NCBI GenBank assembly: GCA_022360315.1
Contig: JAKSDA010000571.1
Location: 1 to 59,577, forward strand
Direction of reading: 5' to 3'
Length of the DNA stretch: 59,577 nt
Source of the DNA: Pseudomonadota bacterium
GTDB lineage: Bacteria; Myxococcota_A; Polyangia; Haliangiales; Haliangiaceae
Below, piece after piece: positions 1-8,983 of the stretch. A program made the translations under genes and the position numbers. How positions within the stretch are numbered: the stretch's first letter is position 1; every line of letters starts with the position of its first letter. The notes beneath the pieces are model-generated. The model searched no databases and was not told the origin of the DNA. It was given only the letters and a program-made list of their open reading frames with translations.

Positions 1-107
1 CATACCGTGCACGCCGCAAGCCGCCCCGTGACCCAGACTCGTGCTCACGCTCGCCGCTCGCCCCACGCTCGCGCTCCCCCGCGCCGCTCACGCTCCCTCT
101 CACTCAC

Positions 108-584
108 TTGTCCGGTCGAAAAGTGCTCAAGTCGACCTTAGGTGTCGTCCTATTTGAAGATGAAGCCAGCTTCTGGCTGGACAGTACACTACATCAGACG
201 TGGTCGCTTGTCGGCCAGCAGCCGCGCATAGATACGTACGGGCAGAGGAAGACGGCTCATCTATTTGGAGCCGTTGACCTCGTCGATGCAAGGTTCACCT
301 ACTCGTTCGCAGACGTATTCAATGGCGAGACGTTTTGGCAGTTTCTATGTCGTCTTGTGGCGAAGTATAGAGGTCGCAAAGTCTTTCTGATTATCGACAA
401 GTCCCCATCCCATAATCTTCGTGACGAAGGGAAGGCGTGGCTATCGGAGAACTCAGCCAAAATCGAGCTGCATCGGCTACCTCCATGCTCATCAGAATTT
501 CGGAGAATTTCAGCGACAACCAAGCCTCTTCAGCGCGCATGTGGCCCGCTTCCGATGATCCATTGGCCATGCGAGACTGTTTAG
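108..584 (+). pseudogene. IS630-family transposase, truncated DDE-domain fragment
   Basis: The reading frame carries the catalytic half of an IS630/Tc1-like transposase. It has FEDEASFW with the catalytic acid, then LIIDKSPSHN, then the start of the usual terminal LPPYSPELNP motif, here degraded to LPPCSSEFRR. After that the frame runs into unrelated sequence and stops. The N-terminal helix-turn-helix half is absent: the frame opens at a TTG inside a low-complexity C-rich stretch (about 30-105) with no ribosome site. Both ends are therefore lost and the protein cannot be active. Base composition looks less GC-rich than its neighbours, as expected of transferred DNA. The family is clear; the exact boundaries (about 140-500 for recognisable sequence) are estimates. 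Confidence 0.75.
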
Positions 585-717
585 CATCGGCCATGCCAGG
601 GTGGGAAGGATTGCTCGGGCGAGCCAGGGTGGCAACGGATTGCTCGGGCGAGGCGGAGTGGCGACCGAATTGTGGCCACTGATCGCTAGCGATCGTACAA
701 GAGCTGCCATACCGCCA

Positions 718-960
718 TGCTCGGGTCGCCGCCATTTTCACAAATTCATCCTGGCCACCGGACTTGCCAGCGGACTGCACTTCGTTCGCGCGCAGCGAGT
801 CCTGGCCGGGCCGCAGCGACGCACAGCAGAGGATATTGTTCACCGGGCCTACCGACTTGGCGAACAGCTGCGCCGGGGGCAGATCGGGCCGGGACAATGG
901 CAAGACCGAATCGAGGCTCTGGTCGATCAGATCGATCTGACAGAACTGGTCACTGCGATC
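718..960 (+). pseudogene. Degraded N-terminal remnant of an exported protein
   Basis: Within a longer open frame (601-1239) this stretch reads like the start of a secreted protein: a twin-arginine-like leader (GRRHFHKFILATG), then a helical acidic segment containing GQWQDRIEALVDQIDL. Upstream, the frame crosses a short duplicated sequence (GGATTGCTCGGGCGAG, about 609-650). Downstream, it collides with an antisense fragment of another gene. No start codon with a ribosome site was found. It looks like a piece of a gene stranded by rearrangement. I do not recognise the family. Confidence 0.25.
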
Positions 961-972
961 GATCTATCTGCA

Positions 973-1269
973 CTATTGCCTATCTGCACTATTGCCGTCG
1001 CGAGATTGCGGATTGGCCAGAATCATGGCTGCAACCGCGCCGACATCGGCCGCGCTGACATCGGCGATTCGCGCGTCCCCCGATGCGCCGTAGAAGGCGC
1101 CCTGCCGGCGGATCGAATCGAGAGCGTGATTGATCAGATCGTCCTGTACGAAGGTCGGCTGGGTGACGGTCCAGGCAATGCCGCTGTCCTTGACCCGGAC
1201 TTCGCTGCGGCCATGCTGGGCAGCCAGAGCGTCAGGTGAAGTCGAACCGGCGCCGAACGCCGATTCCAA
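973..1269 (-). pseudogene. NmrA-like NAD(P)-binding protein, internal fragment
   Basis: The minus-strand frame matches the middle to late part of NmrA/NAD(P)H azoreductase-type atypical short-chain reductases. It shows SGIAWTVTQPTFVQDDLIN, then RRQGAFYGASGDARIADV and DVGAVAAMILANP. Family members normally have about 280-300 residues and begin with a Rossmann GATG motif. That motif is missing here, as is the C-terminus. The only start is a TTG in mid-domain, so this is a broken remnant. It sits next to two other gene fragments, supporting a rearrangement hot spot. Confidence 0.55.
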
Positions 1270-1541
1270 TAGCTCCAGCAGCGCCGGTAGCGAGTATCTT
1301 GGTTATATGTATCTCCATCCTGGCTCGAAGTCGGATTGATCGTGACCTGGCACCGGCCAACATGAGCTCGGTTGATCACGGTTCAAATGAAACGGCGTTA
1401 TGTATTTCATGCCCACCGTGCATAAAGGGAGATGGCTGCTCAGGCCGCAATGGCGGCGAGCTTTTCGGAATGCATAGCTTTGTGCATGTCTGTCGCCATG
1501 GCGGATCTGCGGCATCACCCACTTCCTGATAGGATGAGGCC
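1270..1541. other. Intergenic region upstream of carbamate kinase
   Basis: No convincing gene was seen on either strand. The last 20 bases hold the carbamate kinase ribosome site (AGGATGAGG just before the ATG). No clear sigma-70 promoter was identified. Confidence 0.4.
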
Positions 1542-2513
1542 ATGATCAGCAACAAGCGCAGTGAAGGGCAGACGGTCGTTGTTGCCATGGGCGGCCATGC
1601 GTTCATGCAGCCCGGGCAGCGGGGGACTCATGCCCAGCATGTCGCCAACGGACGTATGATCTGCCACCAGATCATGACCTTGGTGGAGCGTGGATACAAC
1701 GTGGTTATCACGCACGGCAACGGTCCCCAGGTCGGCGAACTGCTCATGCAGTCCGAATTGACGCGGGACCAAGTGCCGGCCATGCCGCTCGACGTGCTGG
1801 TCGCGCAGACCGAGGGCAGCCTGGGCTATTTCCTGCAGCAATCGCTGCTCAACGAGCTGCGTGCGCGCGACATCCGTCGCTATGTCGTTACTGTGGTCAC
1901 CCAGGTGGTGGTCGAACGAGACGATCCGGCATTTGCTGTCCCGACCAAGCCGGTGGGTCCGTTTTTGCCCCGTGACACGGCTCAGGTGCGCGCCGATGAG
2001 TTCGGCTGGGTTGTTTGCGAACAGGACAGCCGCGGTTGGCGTCGCCAGGTGCCGTCGCCACGGCCGCGCAAAGTCATCCAGCGCCGCATGATCAGCGAAG
2101 CGGCAGGTGCCGGTCATATCGTGGTGGCCGCTGGCGGCGGTGGTATTCCGGTGGTCAAGGCCGAAAACAGCGACGACTACGTGGGCATCGAGGCGGTCAT
2201 CGACAAGGACCTGACCTCGAGTGTTCTGGCCACCGATGTTGGGGCTGACCTACTGATCATCTTGACCGCGGTCGATCAGGTATATGTGAATTTTGGTCAA
2301 ACCGGCCAGGTTGGTCTCGGCGCAGTCACTCTGGCCGAGTGCGAGCGCCACATCGACGCCGGTCATTTTCCGGCCGGGTCCATGGGGCCCAAAGTCGAGG
2401 CGATTTATCAGTTTTTGCTCCGCGGCGGCAGCCGCGGCCTGATCACCAGTGCCGACAAGTTACCCGCGGCTCTGGACGGCCAGGCAGGTACTCACTTTAT
2501 CGGCAAGATATGA
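1542..2513 (+). CDS. arcC: Carbamate kinase
   Basis: This is a cytosolic enzyme of the amino-acid kinase fold that transfers phosphate between carbamoyl phosphate and ADP, classically the ATP-yielding last step of arginine or purine fermentation. The 323-residue length fits the family (about 310). Diagnostic segments are the N-terminal VVVAMGGHAFMQPGQRGT, the substrate loop NVVITHGNGPQVGELLMQ, the glycine-rich VVAAGGGGIPVV, and the nucleotide-binding region with VIDKDLTSSVLA. The ATG is preceded by AGGATGAGG. No arginine deiminase or ornithine carbamoyltransferase gene lies in the window, so it is not part of a local arc operon and its physiological partner is unknown. Confidence 0.93.
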   Translation: MISNKRSEGQTVVVAMGGHAFMQPGQRGTHAQHVANGRMICHQIMTLVERGYNVVITHGNGPQVGELLMQSELTRDQVPAMPLDVLVAQTEGSLGYFLQQSLLNELRARDIRRYVVTVVTQVVVERDDPAFAVPTKPVGPFLPRDTAQVRADEFGWVVCEQDSRGWRRQVPSPRPRKVIQRRMISEAAGAGHIVVAAGGGGIPVVKAENSDDYVGIEAVIDKDLTSSVLATDVGADLLIILTAVDQVYVNFGQTGQVGLGAVTLAECERHIDAGHFPAGSMGPKVEAIYQFLLRGGSRGLITSADKLPAALDGQAGTHFIGKI

Positions 2514-2662
2514 AGCCAGAAGGTGTCGGGACAGGGCGGTGCTTTCATCCTGGCGTCGATGTCGGAATCAACCGGGACAGTGTACGCTTTTCGTGTTGGC
2601 GTCGATGTAGGATCCAATCGTCGAGAAATGAACCCCCGACGCTGTCCGGAGAACCAGTCACA

Positions 2663-3292
2663 ATGGCGATTTATTTGATTTTTTGTGGCACCCACGGGGT
2701 GACCTATACAACCGATCGAGGGGTTTTTCACTGTCCCAGCTGTGGACGCCAGCCGTATGAAAAAAAGCGCGTTCGGCGCTTTTTTTCGCTGTTCTCCATT
2801 CCACTCGTCCCGCTCGGTCTGCTCGGCGAATATGTCGAATGCAGCCAGTGTGGCGACACCTACCGGCCGGATGTGTTGGATTTTGACCCGGAGGTGGCCA
2901 AGAGAGAAGTCGAGGCTGAGTTTCAGGCCGGTATCAAGCGCACCATGGTGTTGATGTGTCTGGCCGATGGGGTCATCGACGACAAGGAGGTCGCTGAGAT
3001 TCGCAGGATCTACACTGAGGTGGCCGGCAAGGAGATCGCGGAGAGCCAGGTGTGGGACGAGATCGCGCGGGCACGAGAAGACGGTCGCCAGTTGACCGAG
3101 TATCTCAGCAGTTTGGTCGGCGTGCTCAACGACCGGGGCAAAGAGTTGATCATACGGGCGGCCTTTCTGGTCGCTGCGTCCGATGGTGATTTTCAAGAGC
3201 CGGAGCAACACCTGATGGTCGAGCTCGGCGAGGCGCTGGAGGTGTCGTCGGCCCGGTTAAGAAGCGTGCTGGGTTCGATCGCGGAGGCGTGA
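2663..3292 (+). CDS. Zinc-ribbon plus TerB-like domain protein
   Basis: This 209-residue soluble protein has two parts. The N-terminal 70 residues hold cysteines spaced as zinc ribbons (CPSC near residue 30 and CSQC near 66) flanking a short hydrophobic segment (FSIPLVPLGLLGEYV). The rest matches the helical TerB/DjlA-type fold, with MVLMCLADGVIDDKEVAEI and AAFLVAASDGDFQEPE carrying the acidic AxADGxxxxxE loops. TerB-like domains are linked to tellurite resistance, membrane stress and metal sensing, but the role here is unknown. I chose the ATG at 2663 because upstream in-frame sequence is not protein-like; GGAG lies at 2647-2650. An imperfect repeat (GGCGTCGATGT) occurs twice in the preceding intergenic DNA. 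Confidence 0.75.
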   Translation: MAIYLIFCGTHGVTYTTDRGVFHCPSCGRQPYEKKRVRRFFSLFSIPLVPLGLLGEYVECSQCGDTYRPDVLDFDPEVAKREVEAEFQAGIKRTMVLMCLADGVIDDKEVAEIRRIYTEVAGKEIAESQVWDEIARAREDGRQLTEYLSSLVGVLNDRGKELIIRAAFLVAASDGDFQEPEQHLMVELGEALEVSSARLRSVLGSIAEA

Positions 3293-3489
3293 GCGCCCGC
3301 GTGTCGCCGAACAGAATGACTTCGCGGTATCGGCAACCGGTCTTGGTATTGGCAATCGGTCTCGGCGTCGAGCAGGGCAGTCGGGGCCGACCGGCTGCGG
3401 AAAGCTGCAGACAAATTGCTCGAACTCGGCAAACGTGCCGGCGCCGCCGTGGCCGCGCCGGCGCAGACTACCGTGTCGACGGTCTCCTG

Positions 3490-3654
3490 TCCGAGCCGCT
3501 CGGCCAGCTGAGGTGGGCCGTGTTTTAAGAGCAGAATCGTCTGGGCGCGTACGACATGCCACTGCTGAGCCGTATGCGAGCGAACTATACGTTCAAGTTC
3601 GGCTTGCTCATCCGTGCTGAGTTCTATCCTGATTGTTGACCGCATCGCGGGCAT
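3490..3654 (-). pseudogene. IS630-family transposase, N-terminal HTH remnant
   Basis: Starting at the ATG ending at 3654, the minus strand encodes a typical IS630 N-terminus: STDEQAELERIVRSHTAQQW, then HVVRAQTILLLKHG, then LAERLG. This is the helix-turn-helix region. After LAERLGQETV the homology is lost and the frame continues into Ala/Pro-rich nonsense. The catalytic domain is absent. A separate IS630 catalytic half lies at 108-584 on the other strand, so the two could be debris of one rearranged element or of two elements. The rest of 3293-3734 shows only a loose repeat (GGCAAYCGGTCTYGG at about 3332-3365) and no gene. Confidence 0.65.
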
Positions 3655-3734
3655 GGACCGATTTTTGCCCCTAACTTAGGTGGTGGCAACTTTTTGGCTG
3701 CCCATATTGGTCACCTACTTGCAGGGAGCGGTGC

Positions 3735-6515
3735 TTAGGATACGGTCCGCCCGACCCGGGCAGCTGCGGATCGGGTCGAGTTCGTGAAAGAGACCCGGTC
3801 GGATTCGCCATCGGCCAGGGCGGCGTGGGCCGCGGCAAGCCTGGCAATGGGTACCCGGAACGGCGAACAGCTGACATAGTCGAGTCCGGCCCGGTGACAG
3901 AAAGCAATCGAAGCCGGATCCCCGCCGTGCTCGCCGCAGATGCCGATCTCGAGATCAGAGCGGGCCTCGCGCCCGGCCGCCACGGCGAGCTCGATCAGTT
4001 TGCCCACCCCGCCCTGGTCGATGGTGGCAAACGGATTGTCGGGCAAGATGCCCCGGTGCGCATACTCGAGCAAAAAACCCGACTCGGCGTCGTCGCGCGA
4101 AATACCGTATGTGGTCTGCGTCAAATCATTGGTGCCAAACGAAAAGAACTGGGCGACACCGGCCAGCTCGCCAGCCGTGAGCGCAGCCCGCGGTATCTCG
4201 ATCATGGTGCCCAGTTTGTACTCGATGGTCATCTTTTGCTCTTTCATCACCGCTGCAGCAATCTCCTCGAGCTGGCCGCGCTGGATGTTGAGTTCGCGGA
4301 CGTGGGCGGTCAATGGAATCATCACTTCGGGCCTGGCCGCGATGCCGGCCCGGCCCACATTGCACGCGGCCTCGATCACCGCCCGCATCTGCATGGCAGT
4401 GATCTCGGGCATCAATATGCCCAGCCGCACGCCCCGGGTGCCGAGCATAGGGTTGGCCTCGCGCAACGCCGCGACTCGATTGAGGTATTTCTGCTTGGCC
4501 GCGATCTGCTGCAGAGCGCCGTCGATCTCGCTCATGGTGTGGTAGTGCTGCAGGCGAACCTTGAGGTCAGCGAGGTCTTGCACCAGTTCCTCGTAAGACG
4601 GCAAAAACTCGTGCAGCGGCGGATCGAGCAAACGGATGATCACCGGCAGGCCGTTCATGGCGCGAAACAATCCCTCGAAGTCACTGCGCTGCAGTGGCAA
4701 AAGCCTGGTCAGAGCCGCGGTCCGCTCGGTGATGTTCTCGGCCATGATGAGCTGGCGAACCACCGGCAACCGCTCGGTCTCGAAAAACATGTGCTCGGTG
4801 CGCACAAGACCGAGGCCCTGCGCGCCGTATTTGCGCGCTCGCTCGGCATCGCGAGGATAATCGGCGTTGGCTCGAACCTCGAGCCGGCGAATTTCATCGG
4901 CCCAGGACAAGATCTTGCTCAAATACGGGTCGCTGACATCGGGCACCACAGTGGGTAGCTTGCCGGCATAGACCTCGCCCAGGCTGCCGTCGATCGAGAT
5001 GAATTCACCTTCTTTGATGACCTGATCGCCGATCGCCATGACCCGCTTTTCGAGATCGATGCGAAGCTCTTCCACGCCGACCACTGCAGGCTTGCCAAAC
5101 TGACGGGCAACCAGGGCAGCGTGGCTGGTCCGCCCGCCCCGGCTGGTCACCACACCGGCCGCGGCAAGCATGCCGTGCACGTCGTCGGGCTTGGTCTCGG
5201 GGCGCACCATGACCACGGTGCGCCCATCGTCTTTGACCCACTTTTCGGCCGTATCGGCGTCAAATGCAACCGCGCCGACCGCAGCTCCGGGCGAGACGTT
5301 GAGCCCCCTGGCGATCAATGTAGCCCGGTTTCTGGCCTGGGGATCGAGCTGCGGGTGCAAGAAAAAATCGACCTGCTCGGGCTTGACCCGACGCACCGCA
5401 TCGGCCCGGTCGATCAGATTTTCCTGGACCATATCCACGGCAATACGAACCTCGGCCTGGGCCGTACGCTTGCCGTCCCGGGTCTGCAAGATCCACAGCT
5501 TGCCGGACTCGATGGTGAACTCGATATCTTGCATATTGTGGTGGTGTGCCTCGAGCTTTGCCGCAATCTCGGCGAATTCGCCGTAGATCTCGGGCATATG
5601 GTCGCGCAGCTCGGCGATCGGCTGGGTATCCCGGATCCCAGCCACCACATCCTCGCCCTGGGCGTTGATCAAAAAATCGCCTTCCAGGATACGCTCACCG
5701 GTCGAGGCATTTCGCGACATGGCCACGCCGGTGGCACAGTCGTCCCCCATATTGCCGAAAACCATCGCGACAATATTGACCGCTGTGCCCAGATCGTGCG
5801 CAATGCCCGCGGCGTTGCGGTAATCGATAGCCCGCTTGCCCTGCCACGAGTCGAATACCGCCCGGGTGGCCAGCTCGAGCTGCTGGTAGGGATCGGTGGG
5901 AAACTCCAGATCGGTATAGGTGCGGACGATTTCCTTGAACTTGTGGGTGATGAGCCGCCAATCCTCGGCGCCGAGCTGGTCGTCAGAGGGTACTCCGGCG
6001 CGTCGTTTGCGCGCCGAGATGACAGCCTCGAACACCTCGTCGGGCACATTCAATACCACGCTGCCAAACATCTGGACCAGACGGCGATAGGCATCGTAGA
6101 CAAAACGCGCATCACCACTGAGCGCGATCAGACGCTCGGCCACTTCGTCGTTGAGGCCGATATTCAAGATCGTGTCCATCATGCCAGGCATGGAAAATTT
6201 GGCCCCAGAGCGGCACGAGACCAGCAGCGGGGAGTCCTTGCCGCCAAAGGTCTTGCCGCTGGCGACCTCGATCGCGCGCAGCGCGGCGAGCTCCTGATCC
6301 CACATGTCGACGGGGAAGTCGCCCCCCGCGTCCAGATACGCGTTGCACGCCTCGGTGGTCACCGTGAATCCAGGCGGCACCGGGATGCCAATGCGCATCA
6401 TGTCGGCCAGGTTGGCTCCCTTGCCGCCGAGCAGACTGCGCACGCCCTCCCAGTCGTTCGCATAGCTCTCTGCCTGGCTTACTTCGCTGAACAGGTAGAC
6501 CCATTTCTTTGCCAT
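3735..6515 (-). CDS. ppdK: Pyruvate, phosphate dikinase
   Basis: PPDK interconverts pyruvate, ATP and phosphate with PEP, AMP and pyrophosphate in the cytosol. At 926 residues it is slightly longer than the usual 870-890. The N-terminal ATP-binding domain starts with SLLGGKGANLADM and contains CRSGAKFSMPGMMDTILN. The swivelling phosphohistidine domain has SRGGRTSHAALVARQFGKP with catalytic His465; the common Met before TSH is Arg. The C-terminal PEP barrel has FFSFGTNDLTQTTYGISRDD and ICGEHGGDP with the catalytic Cys. The ATG at 6515 is preceded by ACGGAGATC at a good distance. A perfect 12-base palindrome lies upstream. The product may serve gluconeogenesis or pyrophosphate-linked glycolysis. 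No regulatory protein gene (PPDK-RP) lies next to it. Confidence 0.95.
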   Translation of the reverse strand: MAKKWVYLFSEVSQAESYANDWEGVRSLLGGKGANLADMMRIGIPVPPGFTVTTEACNAYLDAGGDFPVDMWDQELAALRAIEVASGKTFGGKDSPLLVSCRSGAKFSMPGMMDTILNIGLNDEVAERLIALSGDARFVYDAYRRLVQMFGSVVLNVPDEVFEAVISARKRRAGVPSDDQLGAEDWRLITHKFKEIVRTYTDLEFPTDPYQQLELATRAVFDSWQGKRAIDYRNAAGIAHDLGTAVNIVAMVFGNMGDDCATGVAMSRNASTGERILEGDFLINAQGEDVVAGIRDTQPIAELRDHMPEIYGEFAEIAAKLEAHHHNMQDIEFTIESGKLWILQTRDGKRTAQAEVRIAVDMVQENLIDRADAVRRVKPEQVDFFLHPQLDPQARNRATLIARGLNVSPGAAVGAVAFDADTAEKWVKDDGRTVVMVRPETKPDDVHGMLAAAGVVTSRGGRTSHAALVARQFGKPAVVGVEELRIDLEKRVMAIGDQVIKEGEFISIDGSLGEVYAGKLPTVVPDVSDPYLSKILSWADEIRRLEVRANADYPRDAERARKYGAQGLGLVRTEHMFFETERLPVVRQLIMAENITERTAALTRLLPLQRSDFEGLFRAMNGLPVIIRLLDPPLHEFLPSYEELVQDLADLKVRLQHYHTMSEIDGALQQIAAKQKYLNRVAALREANPMLGTRGVRLGILMPEITAMQMRAVIEAACNVGRAGIAARPEVMIPLTAHVRELNIQRGQLEEIAAAVMKEQKMTIEYKLGTMIEIPRAALTAGELAGVAQFFSFGTNDLTQTTYGISRDDAESGFLLEYAHRGILPDNPFATIDQGGVGKLIELAVAAGREARSDLEIGICGEHGGDPASIAFCHRAGLDYVSCSPFRVPIARLAAAHAALADGESDRVSFTNSTRSAAARVGRTVS

Positions 6516-6528
6516 CGCGTGATCTCCG

Positions 6529-6540
6529 TGATTCGAATCA
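6529..6540. promoter_or_regulatory. Perfect palindrome upstream of ppdK
   Basis: TGATTCGAATCA is a perfect 12-base inverted repeat 14 bases before the ppdK start codon, overlapping the expected leader. It could be an operator or chance; a related half (CCGAATCAT) occurs near 8020 upstream of the next minus-strand gene. No factor can be named. Confidence 0.3.
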
Positions 6541-6711
6541 TGAGCTCACTCGCCCATTCAAATAGCTCGCCAAGAACCGGGCCTGTTTATTCGTCATACC
6601 CGATCTGCGCAATGGCAAAAAAATGCGCAGGACCGGCGCCGATACGCAAATATTTCGCAGACGGCCCGGCTATTCTCCCCGGCGCTGACGGCAACCCGGG
6701 CCGAGGAACTG

Positions 6712-8025
6712 TCACGAGCCGCGATAGCTGACCCGGTAGATCCGCCCGGCCCGGTCGTCCGAGACCAAAAGCGAGCCATCCGGGTGGACCAGCACATCGA
6801 CCGGGCGACCCCACGCGCCGTTGGCCTGCAGCCAGCCCTCGACAAACGGCTGGTAGCTCGCCGGAGCCCCGTCCGGGCCCATCTTCACCACGGTCACGCG
6901 ATAGCCAATCGGCTGGGCACGGTTCCACGAGCCGTGCTCGGCGATAAAAATGGCGCCGCGGTACGACTCGGGAAACTGCTTGCCGGTGTAAAAGCGCATG
7001 CCCAGGCCGGCCACGTGCGGGCCCAGCTTGCGCGCCGGCGGGACAAATTCACCACAGGCCCGCTGAACGCCGTACTCCGGATCGGAAATCGTGCCGGCGT
7101 GGCAAAATGGATAGCCAAAATGCTGGCCTTTCTCGGTCGCCCGGTTGAGCTCGTCAGACGGCGCGTCGTCCCCGAGCCAGTCGCGCCCATTGTCGGTAAA
7201 CCAAAGTTGCCCGGTATCGGGGTGCCAATCAAAGCCGACCGTGTTGCGCACACCGTGAGCGTACACTTCGAGCTCGGAGCCGTCCGGACGCATGCGCATG
7301 ATACTGGCGTAACGCGGGTCCTTCATGAGGCAGATATTGCAGGGTGCGCCGACCGGCACATAGAGCCAGCCATCCGGGCCAAATCGGATGAACTTCCAGC
7401 CGTGGTGCATGTCGCCGGGAAACCGGTCGCTCACCACAACGGGTTTGGGAGGGCTGTCGAGCCGGCTCTCGATGTTGTCCAGGCGCACCACCCGGTCGAG
7501 TGAAGAAACGTAGAGCGCACCTTTGTGTAGATCCAGACCGACCGGCATGGTAAGCCCTTCGGCGACAATATGGACCCGGTCGGGCCGATGGTCGCCATTT
7601 TGGTCGACGACCGCGTATACCCGGCCGACCCGATTGGAGCCGACAAAGAGGGTGCCGGACTGGCTCAGAACCATGGCCCGCGCATTGGGCACCTGGTCGG
7701 TGAAGACCTCGACCTGGAAGCCAGCCGGTACTGTGAGCGCGCGGGACAGCTCGGCCGCCGTGGCCGGTGGAGCGATCTTGTCGGGCTGGTTGACCGAGCC
7801 CTTCCGCTGGTCGGCTGCGGGTTTCGCCGATCTGGCCGCAGGTGCCTGATGCGGTGCAGTCCTGGCTTCACTGGCCGGACGGGGCGGTGCGCCGGCCTTG
7901 CGCACCGATTGCTCAGATACATTGTTGGACTTTTCGTCCTTGCTACAGGCCGGGAGCACAGACCCGGCGACAACCGCAGACGAGACAGCGATGATGTAGA
8001 ACCAGATTCGCATGACCCGAATCAT
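6712..8025 (-). CDS. PQQ-dependent sugar dehydrogenase-like lipoprotein (sorbosone dehydrogenase family)
   Basis: This 437-residue protein has a lipoprotein leader (VVAGSVLPACSKDE, acylated Cys near residue 27), a linker rich in Ala, Lys and Pro, and from about residue 85 a six-bladed propeller of the soluble glucose/sorbosone dehydrogenase type. Recognisable parts include GTLFVGSNRVGRVYAV, MPVGLDLHKGALYVSSLDRV, GCRVD-family-like MRPDGSELEVYAHGVRN, VGFDWHPDTGQLWFTDNGRD and FIAEHGSWNR. The family oxidises aldoses or related sugars using PQQ, outside the cytoplasm. A second in-frame Met five residues in (MRIWFYII) is an equally good start. No pqq biosynthesis genes are in the window. The substrate cannot be told from sequence. 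Confidence 0.82.
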   Translation of the reverse strand: MIRVMRIWFYIIAVSSAVVAGSVLPACSKDEKSNNVSEQSVRKAGAPPRPASEARTAPHQAPAARSAKPAADQRKGSVNQPDKIAPPATAAELSRALTVPAGFQVEVFTDQVPNARAMVLSQSGTLFVGSNRVGRVYAVVDQNGDHRPDRVHIVAEGLTMPVGLDLHKGALYVSSLDRVVRLDNIESRLDSPPKPVVVSDRFPGDMHHGWKFIRFGPDGWLYVPVGAPCNICLMKDPRYASIMRMRPDGSELEVYAHGVRNTVGFDWHPDTGQLWFTDNGRDWLGDDAPSDELNRATEKGQHFGYPFCHAGTISDPEYGVQRACGEFVPPARKLGPHVAGLGMRFYTGKQFPESYRGAIFIAEHGSWNRAQPIGYRVTVVKMGPDGAPASYQPFVEGWLQANGAWGRPVDVLVHPDGSLLVSDDRAGRIYRVSYRGS

Positions 8026-8041
8026 ACACCGGGCAACGCCA

Positions 8042-8983
8042 TCACTCGCCGGCGCGCGCGACCAGCGCGGCTGCGGCGAGATCTTCGAGCGCCGCTCCCA
8101 CCGACTTGAACAGAGTGATCGCGGCTGAATCGCCGCGTCCGGGTCGCTCGCCGCGGCACAGATCGGTAAGATCGCCTCGAATATCGCGCTCTCGAAGGAT
8201 ACCGCGCTGGATGGGTACGATCACATCACCGGCCTCGGCCAGGGCTCCGGCCCGGGTGTCGACATACACGGCAGAGCGGCGTATGGCCTCGTCATCGGCC
8301 TCGCGCATATGAGGAGTGAATCCGCCGACCAGGTCGAGGTGAGTGCCGGGCCGCAACCAGTGGCCGGCAATGAGCGGCTCTGTGGCCAGAGTGGCACAGG
8401 AAATGATATCTGCCCGGCCCGCCGCAGCTTCGAGATCCTCGGTCGCCCGGGCCGAAAAACCCTCTCTGCACAGTCTCTCGGCCAGCCCGGTGGCGTTGGC
8501 GTGGCTGCGGCTCCACACGGTGATGTCGTCGAGCGGCCGCACGACCGCATGGGCGCGAACCAGATGCGGAGCCAAGTTGCCCGATCCAACCATGAGCAGG
8601 CGCGCGCTATCGGGACGCGACAAGTAGTCAGAGGCGAGCGCCGAGGCGGCTGCGGTGCGGCGAACCGTGAGCGCAGTACCATCGATCACTGCCCGGGCGG
8701 CCCCGGTAGTGCCGTCCATGAAGATGTATACGCCGACGACTGACGGATGTCCGAGACGTGCGTTGCCGGGAAATACATTGATCAGCTTGACTCCCAACTC
8801 GCCGCGATCGGTATTCCATGCCGGCATGAGCAAAAGGGTCGCCCGTTCTCCGTTGACTTGCCCGACATCGTGCTGGTGACGGTCCGGCATGGCGCAGCCG
8901 CGACAAAACGCAGCTCGCAGTTCCTCGATCAGTTCGGAGTAGGGCAGTCGGGCGTGTACCTCTTGGCTGTTGACGATAAACAT
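8042..8983 (-). CDS. Ornithine cyclodeaminase / mu-crystallin family protein
   Basis: The 313-residue NAD(P)-binding enzyme shows the family signatures: PAWNTDRGELGVKLINVFPGN, then VYIFMDGTTGAARAVIDGTA, then TALTVRRTAAASALASDYL, and a Rossmann motif LLMVGSGNLAPHLVRAHAVV. C-terminal LVGGFTPHMREADDEAI is also typical. Relatives include ornithine cyclodeaminase, alanine dehydrogenase (archaeal type) and ketimine reductases, so the exact reaction is uncertain. I chose the ATG at 8983 because it gives the usual N-terminus (MFIVNSQEVHARLPY) and a TAA is near-adjacent upstream in other frames; the longer frame adds 41 unconserved residues. It is divergent from the acyl-CoA dehydrogenase operon, sharing a 416-base intergenic region. 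Confidence 0.85.
   Translation of the reverse strand: MFIVNSQEVHARLPYSELIEELRAAFCRGCAMPDRHQHDVGQVNGERATLLLMPAWNTDRGELGVKLINVFPGNARLGHPSVVGVYIFMDGTTGAARAVIDGTALTVRRTAAASALASDYLSRPDSARLLMVGSGNLAPHLVRAHAVVRPLDDITVWSRSHANATGLAERLCREGFSARATEDLEAAAGRADIISCATLATEPLIAGHWLRPGTHLDLVGGFTPHMREADDEAIRRSAVYVDTRAGALAEAGDVIVPIQRGILRERDIRGDLTDLCRGERPGRGDSAAITLFKSVGAALEDLAAAALVARAGE

Noticed and set aside
1..105. CGCTC-rich low-complexity start of the window as a CRISPR or satellite
   Set aside because: The CTCGC-type motif is irregular, with no fixed period or spacers.
5121..6731. 536-residue plus-strand frame opposite ppdK
   Set aside because: Antisense to a fully conserved enzyme; the His/Asp/Gly-rich composition is a codon-bias shadow of the minus-strand gene.
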